DNA of 38,197 nt from a virus, in IMG/VR virus record IMGVR_UViG_3300037842_000770, positions 1 to 38,197 of that record; one strand, given 5' to 3'. The notes beneath the pieces are model-generated. The model made no database searches. It saw only the letters and a program-made list of their open reading frames with translations, and was not told the origin of the DNA. Shown here in pieces: positions 14,381 through 22,524 of this stretch. Numbering within the stretch: position 1 is the stretch's first letter; every line of letters begins with the position of its first letter. Position numbers and translations under genes: made by a program.

Positions 14381-14409
14381 TTTACATTTTTACATACCTT
14401 GGTTAGATT
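14381..14409 (+). promoter_or_regulatory. Rightward late promoter candidate with leaderless start
   Basis: TTTACA (14381-14386), a 17-base spacer and TAGATT (14404-14409), with the terminase ATG at 14416, six bases further on. The geometry matches the leftward early promoter, and no Shine-Dalgarno sequence precedes this ATG. Confidence 0.55.
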
Positions 14410-14415
14410 TTCTTT

Positions 14416-14988
14416 ATGGCTAAGAAGATTAATACCAAGGCAGATAGGTATGATATATTTTGCACTGAATATCTAAAAGACTTTAACGCATCAAGGGCCG
14501 CAGGAGTTGCAGGAAGCGAAGCTAAGCAACTCGGAGTGGCCGGACATGAACTACTAAATAATCCTAAAGTTAAGACGCGCCTAGCCAAACTTATTAAAGA
14601 TAGAAACGATTCTGTAAAAGTTGACATGTTTTATGTGGTTGAAAAACTTAAGCAGGTCATGGAGGCAGATTTTACTGAGTGGTCTGATCTTGGTAAGGAC
14701 GGGATGGACATATCAAAATTATCTGATATGCCTAAACACATAAGACAAATGGTTTCTACTATGAAGAGGACTGACACAACTTCACGCGACGGTGTAACAA
14801 CGTCTAGATTTGAATTTAAGCTTATGGATAAAACTAAGTGCCTTGAAATGTTAGGTAAGCATGTTGGTGCTTTTACAGATAAGTTTCATATTGATGTTGA
14901 TGTGAAGGTAAAAACTTTTACCGACATGGTTTTAGAGGCTAAGCAAAAACGTCTAATAGATGTTACGCCTGATGAAGATGAGGAATAA
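14416..14988 (+). CDS. terS: Terminase small subunit
   Basis: 190 aa. The N-terminal HTH region follows the Terminase_2 pattern: 'RYDIFCTEYLKDFNASRAA', 'GVAGHELLNNPKVKTRLAKLI' and 'MFYVVEKLKQVMEAD'. The C-terminal part has 'LEMLGKHVGAFTDK', also typical, and ends in an acidic tail. It should recognise the packaging site and present DNA to the large subunit. The ATG has no Shine-Dalgarno sequence and lies just after a promoter-like element. The large-subunit gene is 650 bases downstream, separated by a leftward two-gene insert. Confidence 0.88.
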   Translation: MAKKINTKADRYDIFCTEYLKDFNASRAAGVAGSEAKQLGVAGHELLNNPKVKTRLAKLIKDRNDSVKVDMFYVVEKLKQVMEADFTEWSDLGKDGMDISKLSDMPKHIRQMVSTMKRTDTTSRDGVTTSRFEFKLMDKTKCLEMLGKHVGAFTDKFHIDVDVKVKTFTDMVLEAKQKRLIDVTPDEDEE

Positions 14989-15006
14989 AAAAGGGGCCGA
15001 AGCCCC
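14987..15006 (-). terminator. Terminator of the leftward lipoprotein operon
   Basis: On the minus strand GGGGC-TTCG-GCCCC is followed by TTTTTT. The stable UUCG tetraloop and U-run make a strong terminator for the leftward pair at 15034-15527. It begins at the terminase small-subunit stop. Confidence 0.85.
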
Positions 15007-15033
15007 ATACCAGTGATATGTAACTAACTCCGG

Positions 15034-15351
15034 TTAATCTGTAAAAACACTTGTTACTTGCTTGGAATTACAATCCACATCTATATCATAGTAGTAACAC
15101 CAACCGGCTGTATTCTTATTGAACTGAGAGAACTTATAATTCTCGCTACAGTAATCTCCTGAAGTGTAAATGCTTGGGGTTACTGAGTTGAAAATATCAG
15201 CCAGTCCTTGAGTTGATATATTATCGCCAACACTTACCTCAGATAGTCCTGTAGGTGTTGATGCGCATTTGAATTCCTCATCAGTATCGTTAGCGCACCC
15301 GATGGCGTTTAATAAGAACATTATTAGGAGCAATAGAATTAGTTTTTTCAT
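15034..15351 (-). CDS. Lipoprotein moron, superinfection-exclusion candidate
   Basis: 105 aa. The signal peptide ('MKKLILLLLIMFLLNAIGC') has a lipobox 'NAIGC' with Cys at about 19. The mature part is short and acidic, with four or five further cysteines ('FKCAS', 'DYCSEN', 'GWCYYYDIDVDC') that could form disulphides in the periplasm. GAGGAGGTAGT precedes the ATG. Gene orientation, own terminator and position between the terminase genes mark it as a moron, that is, a gene expressed apart from the virion genes. Small phage lipoproteins such as Llp of T5 block receptors; this role is inference here. Confidence 0.78.
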   Translation of the reverse strand: MKKLILLLLIMFLLNAIGCANDTDEEFKCASTPTGLSEVSVGDNISTQGLADIFNSVTPSIYTSGDYCSENYKFSQFNKNTAGWCYYYDIDVDCNSKQVTSVFTD

Positions 15352-15527
15352 ACTACCTCCTCTTTTTTTAGATTAGTTGTTAATGTCTTCATTATCTCAT
15401 GGACTTCTTCTCTTGCCTTATGTAAGTCATCGACCCTTATAATATTTGTTGACGTAGGGTTTTTTATTTCTTTTATTATCTGTGAGTATATCTGTGATTC
15501 TAGTTCTATTAATTTATCTAATTTCAT
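15348..15527 (-). CDS. Small acidic-basic helical protein upstream of lipoprotein, 59 aa
   Basis: A short ORF with AAAGGATTTAT before its ATG. It is a charged helical protein ('KLIELESQIYSQIIKEIKN', 'DDLHKAREEVHEIMKTL'). Its end contains the Shine-Dalgarno sequence of the lipoprotein and the two genes overlap as ATGA, so they form one leftward operon. It might be a cytoplasmic partner or immunity factor; no family recognised. Confidence 0.7.
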   Translation of the reverse strand: MKLDKLIELESQIYSQIIKEIKNPTSTNIIRVDDLHKAREEVHEIMKTLTTNLKKEEVV

Positions 15528-15637
15528 ATAAATCCTTTGTTAGTTACATAATTTTTATCGGTATTTTAAGTTAAAAACTTTAGCTTTTATTTATGTAATT
15601 GCAAAGTATATACAAACTGTCTTAATGTAATACAATT

Positions 15638-17245
15638 ATGAGCGACGTAACCTTAATAGATGAATATAGAATAAAGCCTGATGAATTTTTTGAGGATGTT
15701 CTTGGAATTGACACTCTAGAGTGTTATCAGTCTGACGTCTTAAGGCGTGTAGCTAAGTATAATCGCGTATTGATACGTTCATCTCATAGTACTGGTAAAA
15801 CATATATGATGGCTCGTATTGCTCTATGGTTTTACTCATGCTTTGAGAACTCTCTAGTAATAACTACAGCGCCAACACATAAGCAAGTTGAGAAACTACT
15901 TTGGGGTGAGCTTAGGGATGCTTATAAAAACTCAAAGATGCCTCTTGGTGGGGTGCTATTAAACACTCAACTTAAAAAGTCTGACAAGTGGTATTGCTTA
16001 GGGTTGTCTCCTCAAAAAACTGCTGGCTCATCAGATGAGCAACAGGGCTCAAGCTTTCAGGGATATCATTCAGATCATGTATTAATTATTTTCGATGAGG
16101 CGACGGGCGTACCTCCTGATATTTGGAAAATGGCTGAGGGGTTAATGACCTCCGGTAAAATTGTTAAGTTCGTAGCTATCGCCAACCCAACTACTCGCGC
16201 GTGTGAGTTTTATGAGAAGTCAAAGTTAGCATCATGGCATAGTATACATTTAAGTTGTTTTAACTCTCCGAACTTAAGGGCTAATGGTTTTTTTAATAAA
16301 GAAGATATTCAGGATGAGATCGACCGCTTAATGATGATGCCAGAAGATGAGCGGCTTATGGAGATATCGAGTTATGCACAGCCTACTCCACATCTTGCAT
16401 CTGCTCAATGGGCTATTGAATTTTGCATGGAGTGGGGTTTAGACCATCCTCTAGTAGTATCTAAAGTATTCGGCGAGTTCCCAGATGACGATGATTCTGT
16501 ATTAATACCGATGAATTTAGTAACTGCGGCGTTTGAAAGAGACACTGAGCTTGAGGAAACAAGCTTAAGATGCATAGGCGTCGATGTGGCTCGCTACGGT
16601 TCCGATAAGAGCGTTTTATGTGAGATGGTTGGCACTAAGCATACCGATCTATTAGCAGTCGCAAAGCGCAGTACCACGGTGGTTACAGGGCATGTGATAA
16701 ATATGATAAACAACGATCACGTAGCTAGAGACACAGTTGTATTAGTTGATGCAACAGGTATAGGTGCGGGTGTGTTTGATAACCTTATTGAAAAGCAGCA
16801 AGAAGGAATAATTTCTAAAAAAGTAGATATTAGAGAAATACATTTCGGAGCATCACCCGTAAACGAGGATGAAAAAGATCAAGAGATAATTGACCAAGAT
16901 AAATCGCGTTATGCCAACCTTAAGGCTAGGATGTTTCAACTATTGTCTAACGATATGCGTTATTGCATAGATTTAATAAATGACTCAAACTTCATGAAAG
17001 AGCTTCCAACGATAAAGTCGTTCCCTGATTCAAAAGGTCGGTTACGAATAGAGTCTAAAGAGGATTATAAAAAGAGGACTGGCCGACCATCACCGGATTA
17101 TTCGGATGCGTTAGCTTTGTGTAATTTAGGTCGTTATGTTAATATTACATACGGTAGTTTTAATAAAAATATATCATCTGAGCCCATAGTTAAGCAGAAA
17201 AAAAGAAGAGAGAGACGATCAGGGGTGAAGGTGAGTGAATATTAG
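15638..17245 (+). CDS. terL: Terminase large subunit
   Basis: 535 aa. ATPase domain: Walker A 'SSHSTGKT' (about 47-54), 'ITTAPTHKQVEKLLWGEL', Walker B 'LIIFDEATGV' (about 148-157) and coupling 'AIANPT'. Nuclease domain: 'GVDVARYGSDKS' (Asp about 314), 'LVDATGIGAGVFD' and 'SPDYSDALALCN' near the end. This motor fills the head and cuts the DNA. The ATG at 15638 lacks a clear Shine-Dalgarno sequence. The C-terminal tail is Lys/Arg-rich ('KQKKRRERRSG'). Confidence 0.95.
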   Translation: MSDVTLIDEYRIKPDEFFEDVLGIDTLECYQSDVLRRVAKYNRVLIRSSHSTGKTYMMARIALWFYSCFENSLVITTAPTHKQVEKLLWGELRDAYKNSKMPLGGVLLNTQLKKSDKWYCLGLSPQKTAGSSDEQQGSSFQGYHSDHVLIIFDEATGVPPDIWKMAEGLMTSGKIVKFVAIANPTTRACEFYEKSKLASWHSIHLSCFNSPNLRANGFFNKEDIQDEIDRLMMMPEDERLMEISSYAQPTPHLASAQWAIEFCMEWGLDHPLVVSKVFGEFPDDDDSVLIPMNLVTAAFERDTELEETSLRCIGVDVARYGSDKSVLCEMVGTKHTDLLAVAKRSTTVVTGHVINMINNDHVARDTVVLVDATGIGAGVFDNLIEKQQEGIISKKVDIREIHFGASPVNEDEKDQEIIDQDKSRYANLKARMFQLLSNDMRYCIDLINDSNFMKELPTIKSFPDSKGRLRIESKEDYKKRTGRPSPDYSDALALCNLGRYVNITYGSFNKNISSEPIVKQKKRRERRSGVKVSEY

Positions 17246-17257
17246 GGGATTTTCGCT

Positions 17258-19657
17258 TTGGCTACAGAAGAGAATGTAAAAGCAACACGTCACGACTCAC
17301 CGATAGGCTCATCAGGCACCGACGTAGTGGGTCGTATTCATAACTCTGATGACCATATAGAATTATTAACAGGTAACGAAGCTTCTAGTTTCTATGATAA
17401 GATGCGCCGCTCTGATTCTCAGATTCGTAAGGTAATATCTGCGGTCAACTATCCTATTAAGGCCGCCGAGTGGGGAATAGAAGCTGCGACTGATGATACG
17501 AAAGACATTGAGGTTGCGGCGTTAATAGATCAGATTTTATTTAAGGATATTTCATGGTCTAAGTTTTTGCATGAGTCGTTAACTTTTTTCTATCATGGAT
17601 TTGCATTATTTGAAATAGTACATCAGAATAAAACAAACAAGGAGCTTGGCCCCTATACGGGATTAGGTCAGTTAGGTTTTCGTAAACAGAATACTATAAC
17701 AGAATGGCATCATGACAAAGTTACGGGGCAGCTTCTACACGTAAAGCAAGAGGCTACTGGAGACATTCAGGTAAGCGCTGATATTCCTGCTGAATTTTTA
17801 TTACAATTTTATAATGAGCAAGAGGGGGACAATATTGGTTTTCCTTTAGGCCGTATTTTGTATGGCCCTTACACACGTAAATTACTTGCTACTGAGCTAC
17901 AGTACATCGGTACTGAGCGTTTCGCTATTCCAACACCAATATTAACAGTGCCCAAGCGCGTGTCTAAGAACGACGCCGAATACGCTGAGGCTGTTGAGGT
18001 TATGAAGGGTTTCACTAGTGCTGAGGATAGCTATATAATCAAGCCTGAGGGTTGGGAGCTAGAGCTACATAATAATAGTTTCGATCCTGAAAAACTCAAC
18101 GCTTTGATTAAGTCTGAGAATGAAAATATGTCAGGCGCTATATTGGCAACATTTTTAGAGTTAGGCATTGGTGGGAATAGCGGAGCGTTTGCATTAGGTA
18201 ATGATCTATCTGATTTTTTCCTAAACGGATTAGAGTCTATTGCGAATACTATACAGGACACTATTAATACGTGTTTAATACCTCAGTTAGTCGCATTAAA
18301 TTATGGCGATACTATTGATACACTTCCACAACTTACATATTCTGGTGTTAGTGATAAGGCCGGAAAAGAAATCATGGAGATCATAACAGGGTATAGTGCC
18401 GCTGGGGTAATTGCTGTTGATGAGCCATTAGAGGATCATGTTCGTAAAATTCATAAGCTGCCTAAGAAAGCCGAGGGCGCTATGATTGACAATGGGGAGT
18501 CAGATGGAACAGGAGGAGATGGAATTAATGATGATTCTAGTGGTGATGACGATGATAGTGATATGGGCGATGACGATAACAGTACATCGCTGAAGCTAGC
18601 CGATATTGTAGGCCATACTCACAAGGGAACGGGCCCTTCTATTAAGCGAGGGGCTAAGCATTATCATGAGCTTTTAGATTCAAGTGGTGAGGTTATAGGT
18701 CGCACTAAAACAGAGGCAGATAGTTCTGGTCACATACATATTATAGACGGTGATACGAACACGAGTAAGCCTGTAGTGTCTAAAGAGCGTAAGGAGTTAT
18801 CAGATAATCCTAAGACGTTGATTGAATCGTTAGAGCCTGAAGTGGTTGGAATTATAAGACGTAATTTAACAAATATTTCTGATAAATACATTAATGACAT
18901 AATGAAAAACTACGAGCGTCTTTCAGATGGTCAGAAGTTAAACGCTACGAAGAATGTTAAGGTGGGCGGTGTTAATGCTTTTAAAAAAGAGCTCAAGGCA
19001 TCGTTAACCGGAGCTGCTAAGAAGTCGTTGAGGCAAGCCAAGAGTGAAATACCTTCAAAGGCTGACGTGAAGCTTGGTTATGACATGGATATGTTAAAAA
19101 CTAAGTTTGATAATGCTGATACTTTTAAGTTCACTGATTTTTCTGAGCTTCCAAGGCATATACAGATATTAATTACTAATCAGGCTGAGTTAATTTCAGA
19201 TAAAGAGGCCGGGTCTATAGCTGACACGGTTGCTTTTCAATTTAATTCCTCTGAGTCATCGACTGAAGATATTGAGGTGTTAAGAAATGATCTGTTAGAC
19301 GCTGCAGACGATGCCATTAACAGCGGGTCTAAGGATGTGGTTGCTGGAACGGTTACGACGACTATAGTTAATGAGGCTCGTAATGAGTTTCTATTATCTG
19401 ACGATGTTATAGACGCCGTGGCTTCATATACTTTTGTTAACAGTGATCCAAAGGCTGATATTTGTAAGAAGCTAGCTGGTACTAGTTACGATGTTAAGGA
19501 TCGTGACATTATACGGTTTCAACCTCCTTTACATCAGAACTGCAAGTCATATTTACGAGCTAACTTAAAAACAAGCCGTGACTTGCCTGACGTTACAGGA
19601 TTACCAGCGATTACAGACACTGACAAGAAGTCTATAACTCTAAAGGAGACGAAATGA
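17258..19657 (+). CDS. Portal protein fused to a MuF-like head-morphogenesis domain
   Basis: 799 aa from TTG 17258, with AGGGGAT upstream. Residues about 1-400 resemble the DUF935/Mu gp29 portal: 'RRSDSQIRKVISAVNYPIKAAEW', 'FYHGFALFEIVH', 'PLGRILYGPYTRKLLATE' and 'NENMSGAILATFLELG'. A linker of about 60 residues is Asp/Ser/Gly-rich ('DDDDSDMGDDD'). A His-rich segment ('GHTHKGTG', 'SSGHIHIID') follows. The last 250 residues end in a MuF-type signature: 'FVNSDPKADICKKLAG', 'IRFQPPLHQNCKSYL'. In Mu these are separate genes (gp29 and gp30). Start choice is moderately sure. Confidence 0.88.
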   Translation: MATEENVKATRHDSPIGSSGTDVVGRIHNSDDHIELLTGNEASSFYDKMRRSDSQIRKVISAVNYPIKAAEWGIEAATDDTKDIEVAALIDQILFKDISWSKFLHESLTFFYHGFALFEIVHQNKTNKELGPYTGLGQLGFRKQNTITEWHHDKVTGQLLHVKQEATGDIQVSADIPAEFLLQFYNEQEGDNIGFPLGRILYGPYTRKLLATELQYIGTERFAIPTPILTVPKRVSKNDAEYAEAVEVMKGFTSAEDSYIIKPEGWELELHNNSFDPEKLNALIKSENENMSGAILATFLELGIGGNSGAFALGNDLSDFFLNGLESIANTIQDTINTCLIPQLVALNYGDTIDTLPQLTYSGVSDKAGKEIMEIITGYSAAGVIAVDEPLEDHVRKIHKLPKKAEGAMIDNGESDGTGGDGINDDSSGDDDDSDMGDDDNSTSLKLADIVGHTHKGTGPSIKRGAKHYHELLDSSGEVIGRTKTEADSSGHIHIIDGDTNTSKPVVSKERKELSDNPKTLIESLEPEVVGIIRRNLTNISDKYINDIMKNYERLSDGQKLNATKNVKVGGVNAFKKELKASLTGAAKKSLRQAKSEIPSKADVKLGYDMDMLKTKFDNADTFKFTDFSELPRHIQILITNQAELISDKEAGSIADTVAFQFNSSESSTEDIEVLRNDLLDAADDAINSGSKDVVAGTVTTTIVNEARNEFLLSDDVIDAVASYTFVNSDPKADICKKLAGTSYDVKDRDIIRFQPPLHQNCKSYLRANLKTSRDLPDVTGLPAITDTDKKSITLKETK

Positions 19658-20892
19658 GTTTATTAAAATCCTTATTAATGGATAAGAAATTTGTAGAGAT
19701 GGAAGAAGAGGTCGATCAAATTATTGCCGACAATGATGTAGAGCCAGGATCTATGGGTCAGCGTATTGAATTTGATGGTACTGTATTTTCTGATAAAGAT
19801 CAGGTTGACGACTTCTTAAGAGCTCATGTCTATACGGATGCGGTAATAGATGAGACTAAAAATGGTTATGCAGTTATTTTATTTGATGAGATTGGTTTTA
19901 TTGAAAGCACCATGCGTAAGATTAAGATTAGAGATGGCGTTACGATTTATGTTGGATTGCTTAGGCCTATGAGTCCTGACAACCCACTTTTATTCAACGT
20001 AAAGGACGGCGATAGTCTAAAGCTAAGCGCTGAATTACCTTACGTCATAGAGCTTGCTACGGTTGTTGATGGTTTCCATGCAGCCTATGGTGAGGTTAAG
20101 ATCACGCAAAAGAATTTATTAAGTTTTAAAGAAAATTTCGAGAATAAAGTAGTAGGAGTCGATCTATCAATAGACTTTGATCATGAAACGAGAGAAGCGG
20201 CGGGTTGGATCAAAGAAGTCTTTTTGAGTGACGACGGCAATACTTTATTCGGGGTTATTAAATGGACACCTAAAGGAGCTGTTAGTTTAACAGACCGAGA
20301 GTTTAGGTATTTGAGCCCGGAATTTCATCCTAATTGGATCCACCCACATTCGGGCGTAGCCCATGGGCCGACTCTATTAGGCGCAGCATTAGTCAATCGA
20401 CCATTCTTAAAAATGGACGCGATTGTTGGTTTAAACGAAAGCAAAAATAAAGGAGTTCCTAAAATGGAAAAAACTATTGCTTTAGCCGACCACAACCAAC
20501 AGATTGTTGATATGCAAAAAAATATCGACGGTTTGAAGTTGAGTGAAGGCACAGCTGTTACTACTGCAAAGAACTTGCAGTCTAAAGTTGAAACTCTGTC
20601 TAAAGAAAATACAGAGTTAAAACTATCAGCTGAGAAAAAAGAAAAAGAAGCGAAGCACAGTGTGCTTTTTAGCGAAGGTAAGATCAACAAAGCTCAACTT
20701 GACGCTTTGAACGAAGGTAAAGACCTTCTAGATGTATTATCTTTAAATGATAAATTAAACACAACGCCTAAAGGTTCTAAAGAAGCTGACAACAAGATTG
20801 TTATTAAGCTTACTGATGCTGAAAAAGCAATGGCTAAGAAAATGGAGCTTACAGAAGAAGAGTTCTATCAGGCAAACGAGGGGGCTGAATAA
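19654..20892 (+). CDS. Mu gpI-like prohead protease with scaffold-type C terminus
   Basis: 412 aa. The protease half (about 1-265) resembles Mu gpI: 'YGEVKITQKNLLSFKENFE', 'VGVDLSIDFDHETREAAGWIKEV', 'EFRYLSPEF' and 'VAHGPTLLGAALVNRPFL'. The last 140 residues are a charged coiled coil ('LQSKVETLSKENTELKL'), as in scaffold proteins, and can also be translated alone from ATG 20464 (separate entry). AAGGAG precedes the ATG, and the start overlaps the portal stop (ATGA). Confidence 0.9.
   Translation: MSLLKSLLMDKKFVEMEEEVDQIIADNDVEPGSMGQRIEFDGTVFSDKDQVDDFLRAHVYTDAVIDETKNGYAVILFDEIGFIESTMRKIKIRDGVTIYVGLLRPMSPDNPLLFNVKDGDSLKLSAELPYVIELATVVDGFHAAYGEVKITQKNLLSFKENFENKVVGVDLSIDFDHETREAAGWIKEVFLSDDGNTLFGVIKWTPKGAVSLTDREFRYLSPEFHPNWIHPHSGVAHGPTLLGAALVNRPFLKMDAIVGLNESKNKGVPKMEKTIALADHNQQIVDMQKNIDGLKLSEGTAVTTAKNLQSKVETLSKENTELKLSAEKKEKEAKHSVLFSEGKINKAQLDALNEGKDLLDVLSLNDKLNTTPKGSKEADNKIVIKLTDAEKAMAKKMELTEEEFYQANEGAE
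20464..20892 (+). CDS. Embedded in-frame scaffold protein (internal start)
   Basis: 142 aa, same frame as the protease gene. The site AAAGGAG (20449-20455) lies eight bases before ATG 20464, as good as any in the module. The product starts 'MEKTIALADHNQ' and contains the coiled coil and a Lys/Glu-rich C terminus with 'LTEEEFYQANEGAE'. Nested scaffolds within protease genes are known in lambda (Nu3) and Mu (gpZ), so this is a likely second product. Confidence 0.72.
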   Translation: MEKTIALADHNQQIVDMQKNIDGLKLSEGTAVTTAKNLQSKVETLSKENTELKLSAEKKEKEAKHSVLFSEGKINKAQLDALNEGKDLLDVLSLNDKLNTTPKGSKEADNKIVIKLTDAEKAMAKKMELTEEEFYQANEGAE

Positions 20893-21308
20893 TGGCTTTA
20901 TCAAACAGTGTAAATGTAGACGAAAAAGACGGTGTTGTTCACAGTGCTCCAGTTATCGCTTCTGATATTATATATCGTGGCGCGATTGTTATGTACTCTA
21001 CAACAGGATACCTTGCTCCAGCGGCTACGGGCGCGGGTAATATTTTTGCAGGTATTTCTGAAGAAGAGATCGACAATTCTGCTGGTGCAGCTGGCGATCT
21101 TAACTGTAGATACAAGAAAGAGGGATGCTATTTATTAACAGGTGCGGGTCTTGCTCAAACTGACATAGGCGAATTTGTTTATGCATCAGCTGATGACACT
21201 ATCACTAAAACCTCTACTAACAACCCTATGGTTGGTCAAATCGTTGAATACGTTTCGGCTACTCAAGTATGGGTTAAACTAGAGCGCAATCCTGTTGCGG
21301 CAGCTTAA
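20892..21308 (+). CDS. Head decoration protein (DUF2190-like)
   Basis: 138 aa. It starts by TAATG overlap with the protease stop. The pattern 'ASDIIYRGAIVMYSTTGYLAPA', 'IFAGISEEEIDNSAG', 'FVYASADDTITKTSTNN' and 'VGQIVEYVSATQVWVKL' fits small beta-rich capsid decoration proteins placed just before the major capsid gene. It should bind and stabilise the capsid surface. Assignment of the exact DUF is from memory of pattern, so only the role is well supported by context. Confidence 0.82.
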   Translation: MALSNSVNVDEKDGVVHSAPVIASDIIYRGAIVMYSTTGYLAPAATGAGNIFAGISEEEIDNSAGAAGDLNCRYKKEGCYLLTGAGLAQTDIGEFVYASADDTITKTSTNNPMVGQIVEYVSATQVWVKLERNPVAAA

Positions 21309-21324
21309 TTAAGGAGGATTTAAA

Positions 21325-22227
21325 ATGGGTATCGTAAGTAATAAATTACTTTTAGAGAAAGGGTTACGCGCTGATTTCATGAAGAAATTCAATAACGGCG
21401 AAAATCCTCAAGAGATCATGGGTATGATCATGGAAACAGACTCTAGTGCTGATTCTGAGAAATACGGATGGTTAGGTAATTCTCCTCAAATGACCGAGTG
21501 GTTGGACGAGAGAAAATTAAAAGGTCTTAAAGACTTTGATTATAGTATCGCAAATAAAGATTACGAAGCTACACTTAAGGTTAATAAGAATGCAATGGAT
21601 GACGATCAATTAGGGGCTGTTAAAGTTCGTATTTCTGATCTTGCTTCTGTTGCTAGAAATCATCCTAGAAAGTTATTCTTTGACCAGTTAAAAGCTGGTG
21701 AAGTTGATCTTGGATATGATGGTCTTCCTTTTTTCTCTTTAGCACATGATGAGTCGGGAGTTAACCAACTTAATCTTGCTACAGCTACTATTGCTGGGAC
21801 TAGCCAAACAGTTGCTGAGTTTAAAGCTGAGTTTCAAACTGCGAGACAAGGTCTTAGAGTTTTAACTGACGATCAAGGCGAGCCAAGAAACGAAGGAAAC
21901 ATGGACTTAATCGTTGTATGTTCTCCTGACCTTCAAAACGTTGTTGACGAGGTTTTAGGCGCGGATTTAATTAACAGTACTACCAACACTCTAAAAGGTG
22001 CTGCTAAGTCTGTTATTTCTTCTCGTTTAACTGGTAACGACTGGTACTTGCTTAATGCTTCTGGCGAATTAAAGCCTTTAGTATTACAAAAGCGTAAAGC
22101 GATTACATTTGAGTCTTTGGACAAAGGTGATAGAGCTTTCATGCGTAAAGAATTACTATTCGGTGTTGATTACCGTGTAGGGTTTGGATACGGCGTTTGG
22201 TATAAAGCATTCAAAATTAAACATTAA
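21325..22227 (+). CDS. Major capsid protein, Mu gpT-like
   Basis: 300 aa, with a strong AAGGAGGATTTAAA before the ATG. The Mu gpT family pattern is clear: 'YGWLGNSPQMTEWLDERKLKGLKDFDYSI', 'YEATLKVNKNAMDDDQLGAV' (positions about 48-95), 'HPRKLFFDQLKAG' and 'LPFFSLAH'. The C terminus ends 'GVDYRVGFGYGVWYKA'. It forms the icosahedral shell. A strong terminator follows, so this and the protease/decoration genes may be expressed above later genes. Confidence 0.93.
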   Translation: MGIVSNKLLLEKGLRADFMKKFNNGENPQEIMGMIMETDSSADSEKYGWLGNSPQMTEWLDERKLKGLKDFDYSIANKDYEATLKVNKNAMDDDQLGAVKVRISDLASVARNHPRKLFFDQLKAGEVDLGYDGLPFFSLAHDESGVNQLNLATATIAGTSQTVAEFKAEFQTARQGLRVLTDDQGEPRNEGNMDLIVVCSPDLQNVVDEVLGADLINSTTNTLKGAAKSVISSRLTGNDWYLLNASGELKPLVLQKRKAITFESLDKGDRAFMRKELLFGVDYRVGFGYGVWYKAFKIKH

Positions 22228-22236
22228 TTTGTTTAG

Positions 22237-22276
22237 CGCCGGGGTGTTTGGTTGTTCTTCTGCCCGGCGTTTTTTT
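22237..22276 (+). terminator. Rho-independent terminator after major capsid gene
   Basis: CGCCGGG (22237-22243) pairs with CCCGGCG (22263-22269), followed by seven T. No promoter is obvious right after it, so it probably gives partial termination, keeping capsid transcripts above downstream ones. Confidence 0.88.
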
Positions 22277-22287
22277 AAGGAGTAGTG

Positions 22288-22524
22288 ATGAAAGTAGTTA
22301 TGAGAGTGAAGCCTAACCTTGTTAACAAGATCCCAAGGCGGGTTATGCGTGTTGGAAAGCACATGGTTACAAGAGATAAGCAGGTTTTTGAAATAGACAA
22401 GGATGACATTGAGCATCTTGAGTCGGTAGGAACTCAGCATTGGGTTGAGGTCGAGAAATATAATTATAATAAACATAAAAAAGAAGTTGTTAACATTGAG
22501 ATTAAGGATGAAAAATCTGAATGA
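22288..22524 (+). CDS. Small hypothetical head-region protein, 78 aa
   Basis: ATG 22288 has AAGGAG five bases upstream; a GTG at 22285 sits inside the spacer. The protein has a basic beta-like start ('VVMRVKPNLVNKIPRRVMRVGKH') at about 3-25, then an acidic linker and a Lys/Glu-rich end. It lies where Mu-like phages carry small unnamed head genes. No family recognised. The stop overlaps the next start (ATGA). Confidence 0.68.
   Translation: MKVVMRVKPNLVNKIPRRVMRVGKHMVTRDKQVFEIDKDDIEHLESVGTQHWVEVEKYNYNKHKKEVVNIEIKDEKSE

Larger units (their letters stand above)
14053..14415. other. Non-coding repeat region, replication-origin candidate
   Basis: A stretch of about 360 bases without a gene, right after the primase gene and before the terminase genes. 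CGGTAATA occurs at 14101-14108, 14154-14161 and 14172-14179, and inverted at 14215-14222, with a partial copy CGGTAA at 14343. A 12-base palindrome CCGCAATTGCGG spans 14145-14156. T-rich tracts and four G-runs (14264-14330) complete it. Short repeats, a dyad, AT-rich DNA and proximity to primase are the usual features of phage origins. Confidence 0.5.

Noticed and set aside
14993-15006. Terminator for the rightward terminase small-subunit gene
   Set aside because: The hairpin has its U-run only on the minus-strand side; rightward it is followed by ATACC, so it serves mainly the leftward operon.
20325-20690. 121-codon minus-strand frame inside the protease gene
   Set aside because: Antisense shadow of the protease-scaffold region, Phe/Ser/Cys-rich, without a ribosome site.
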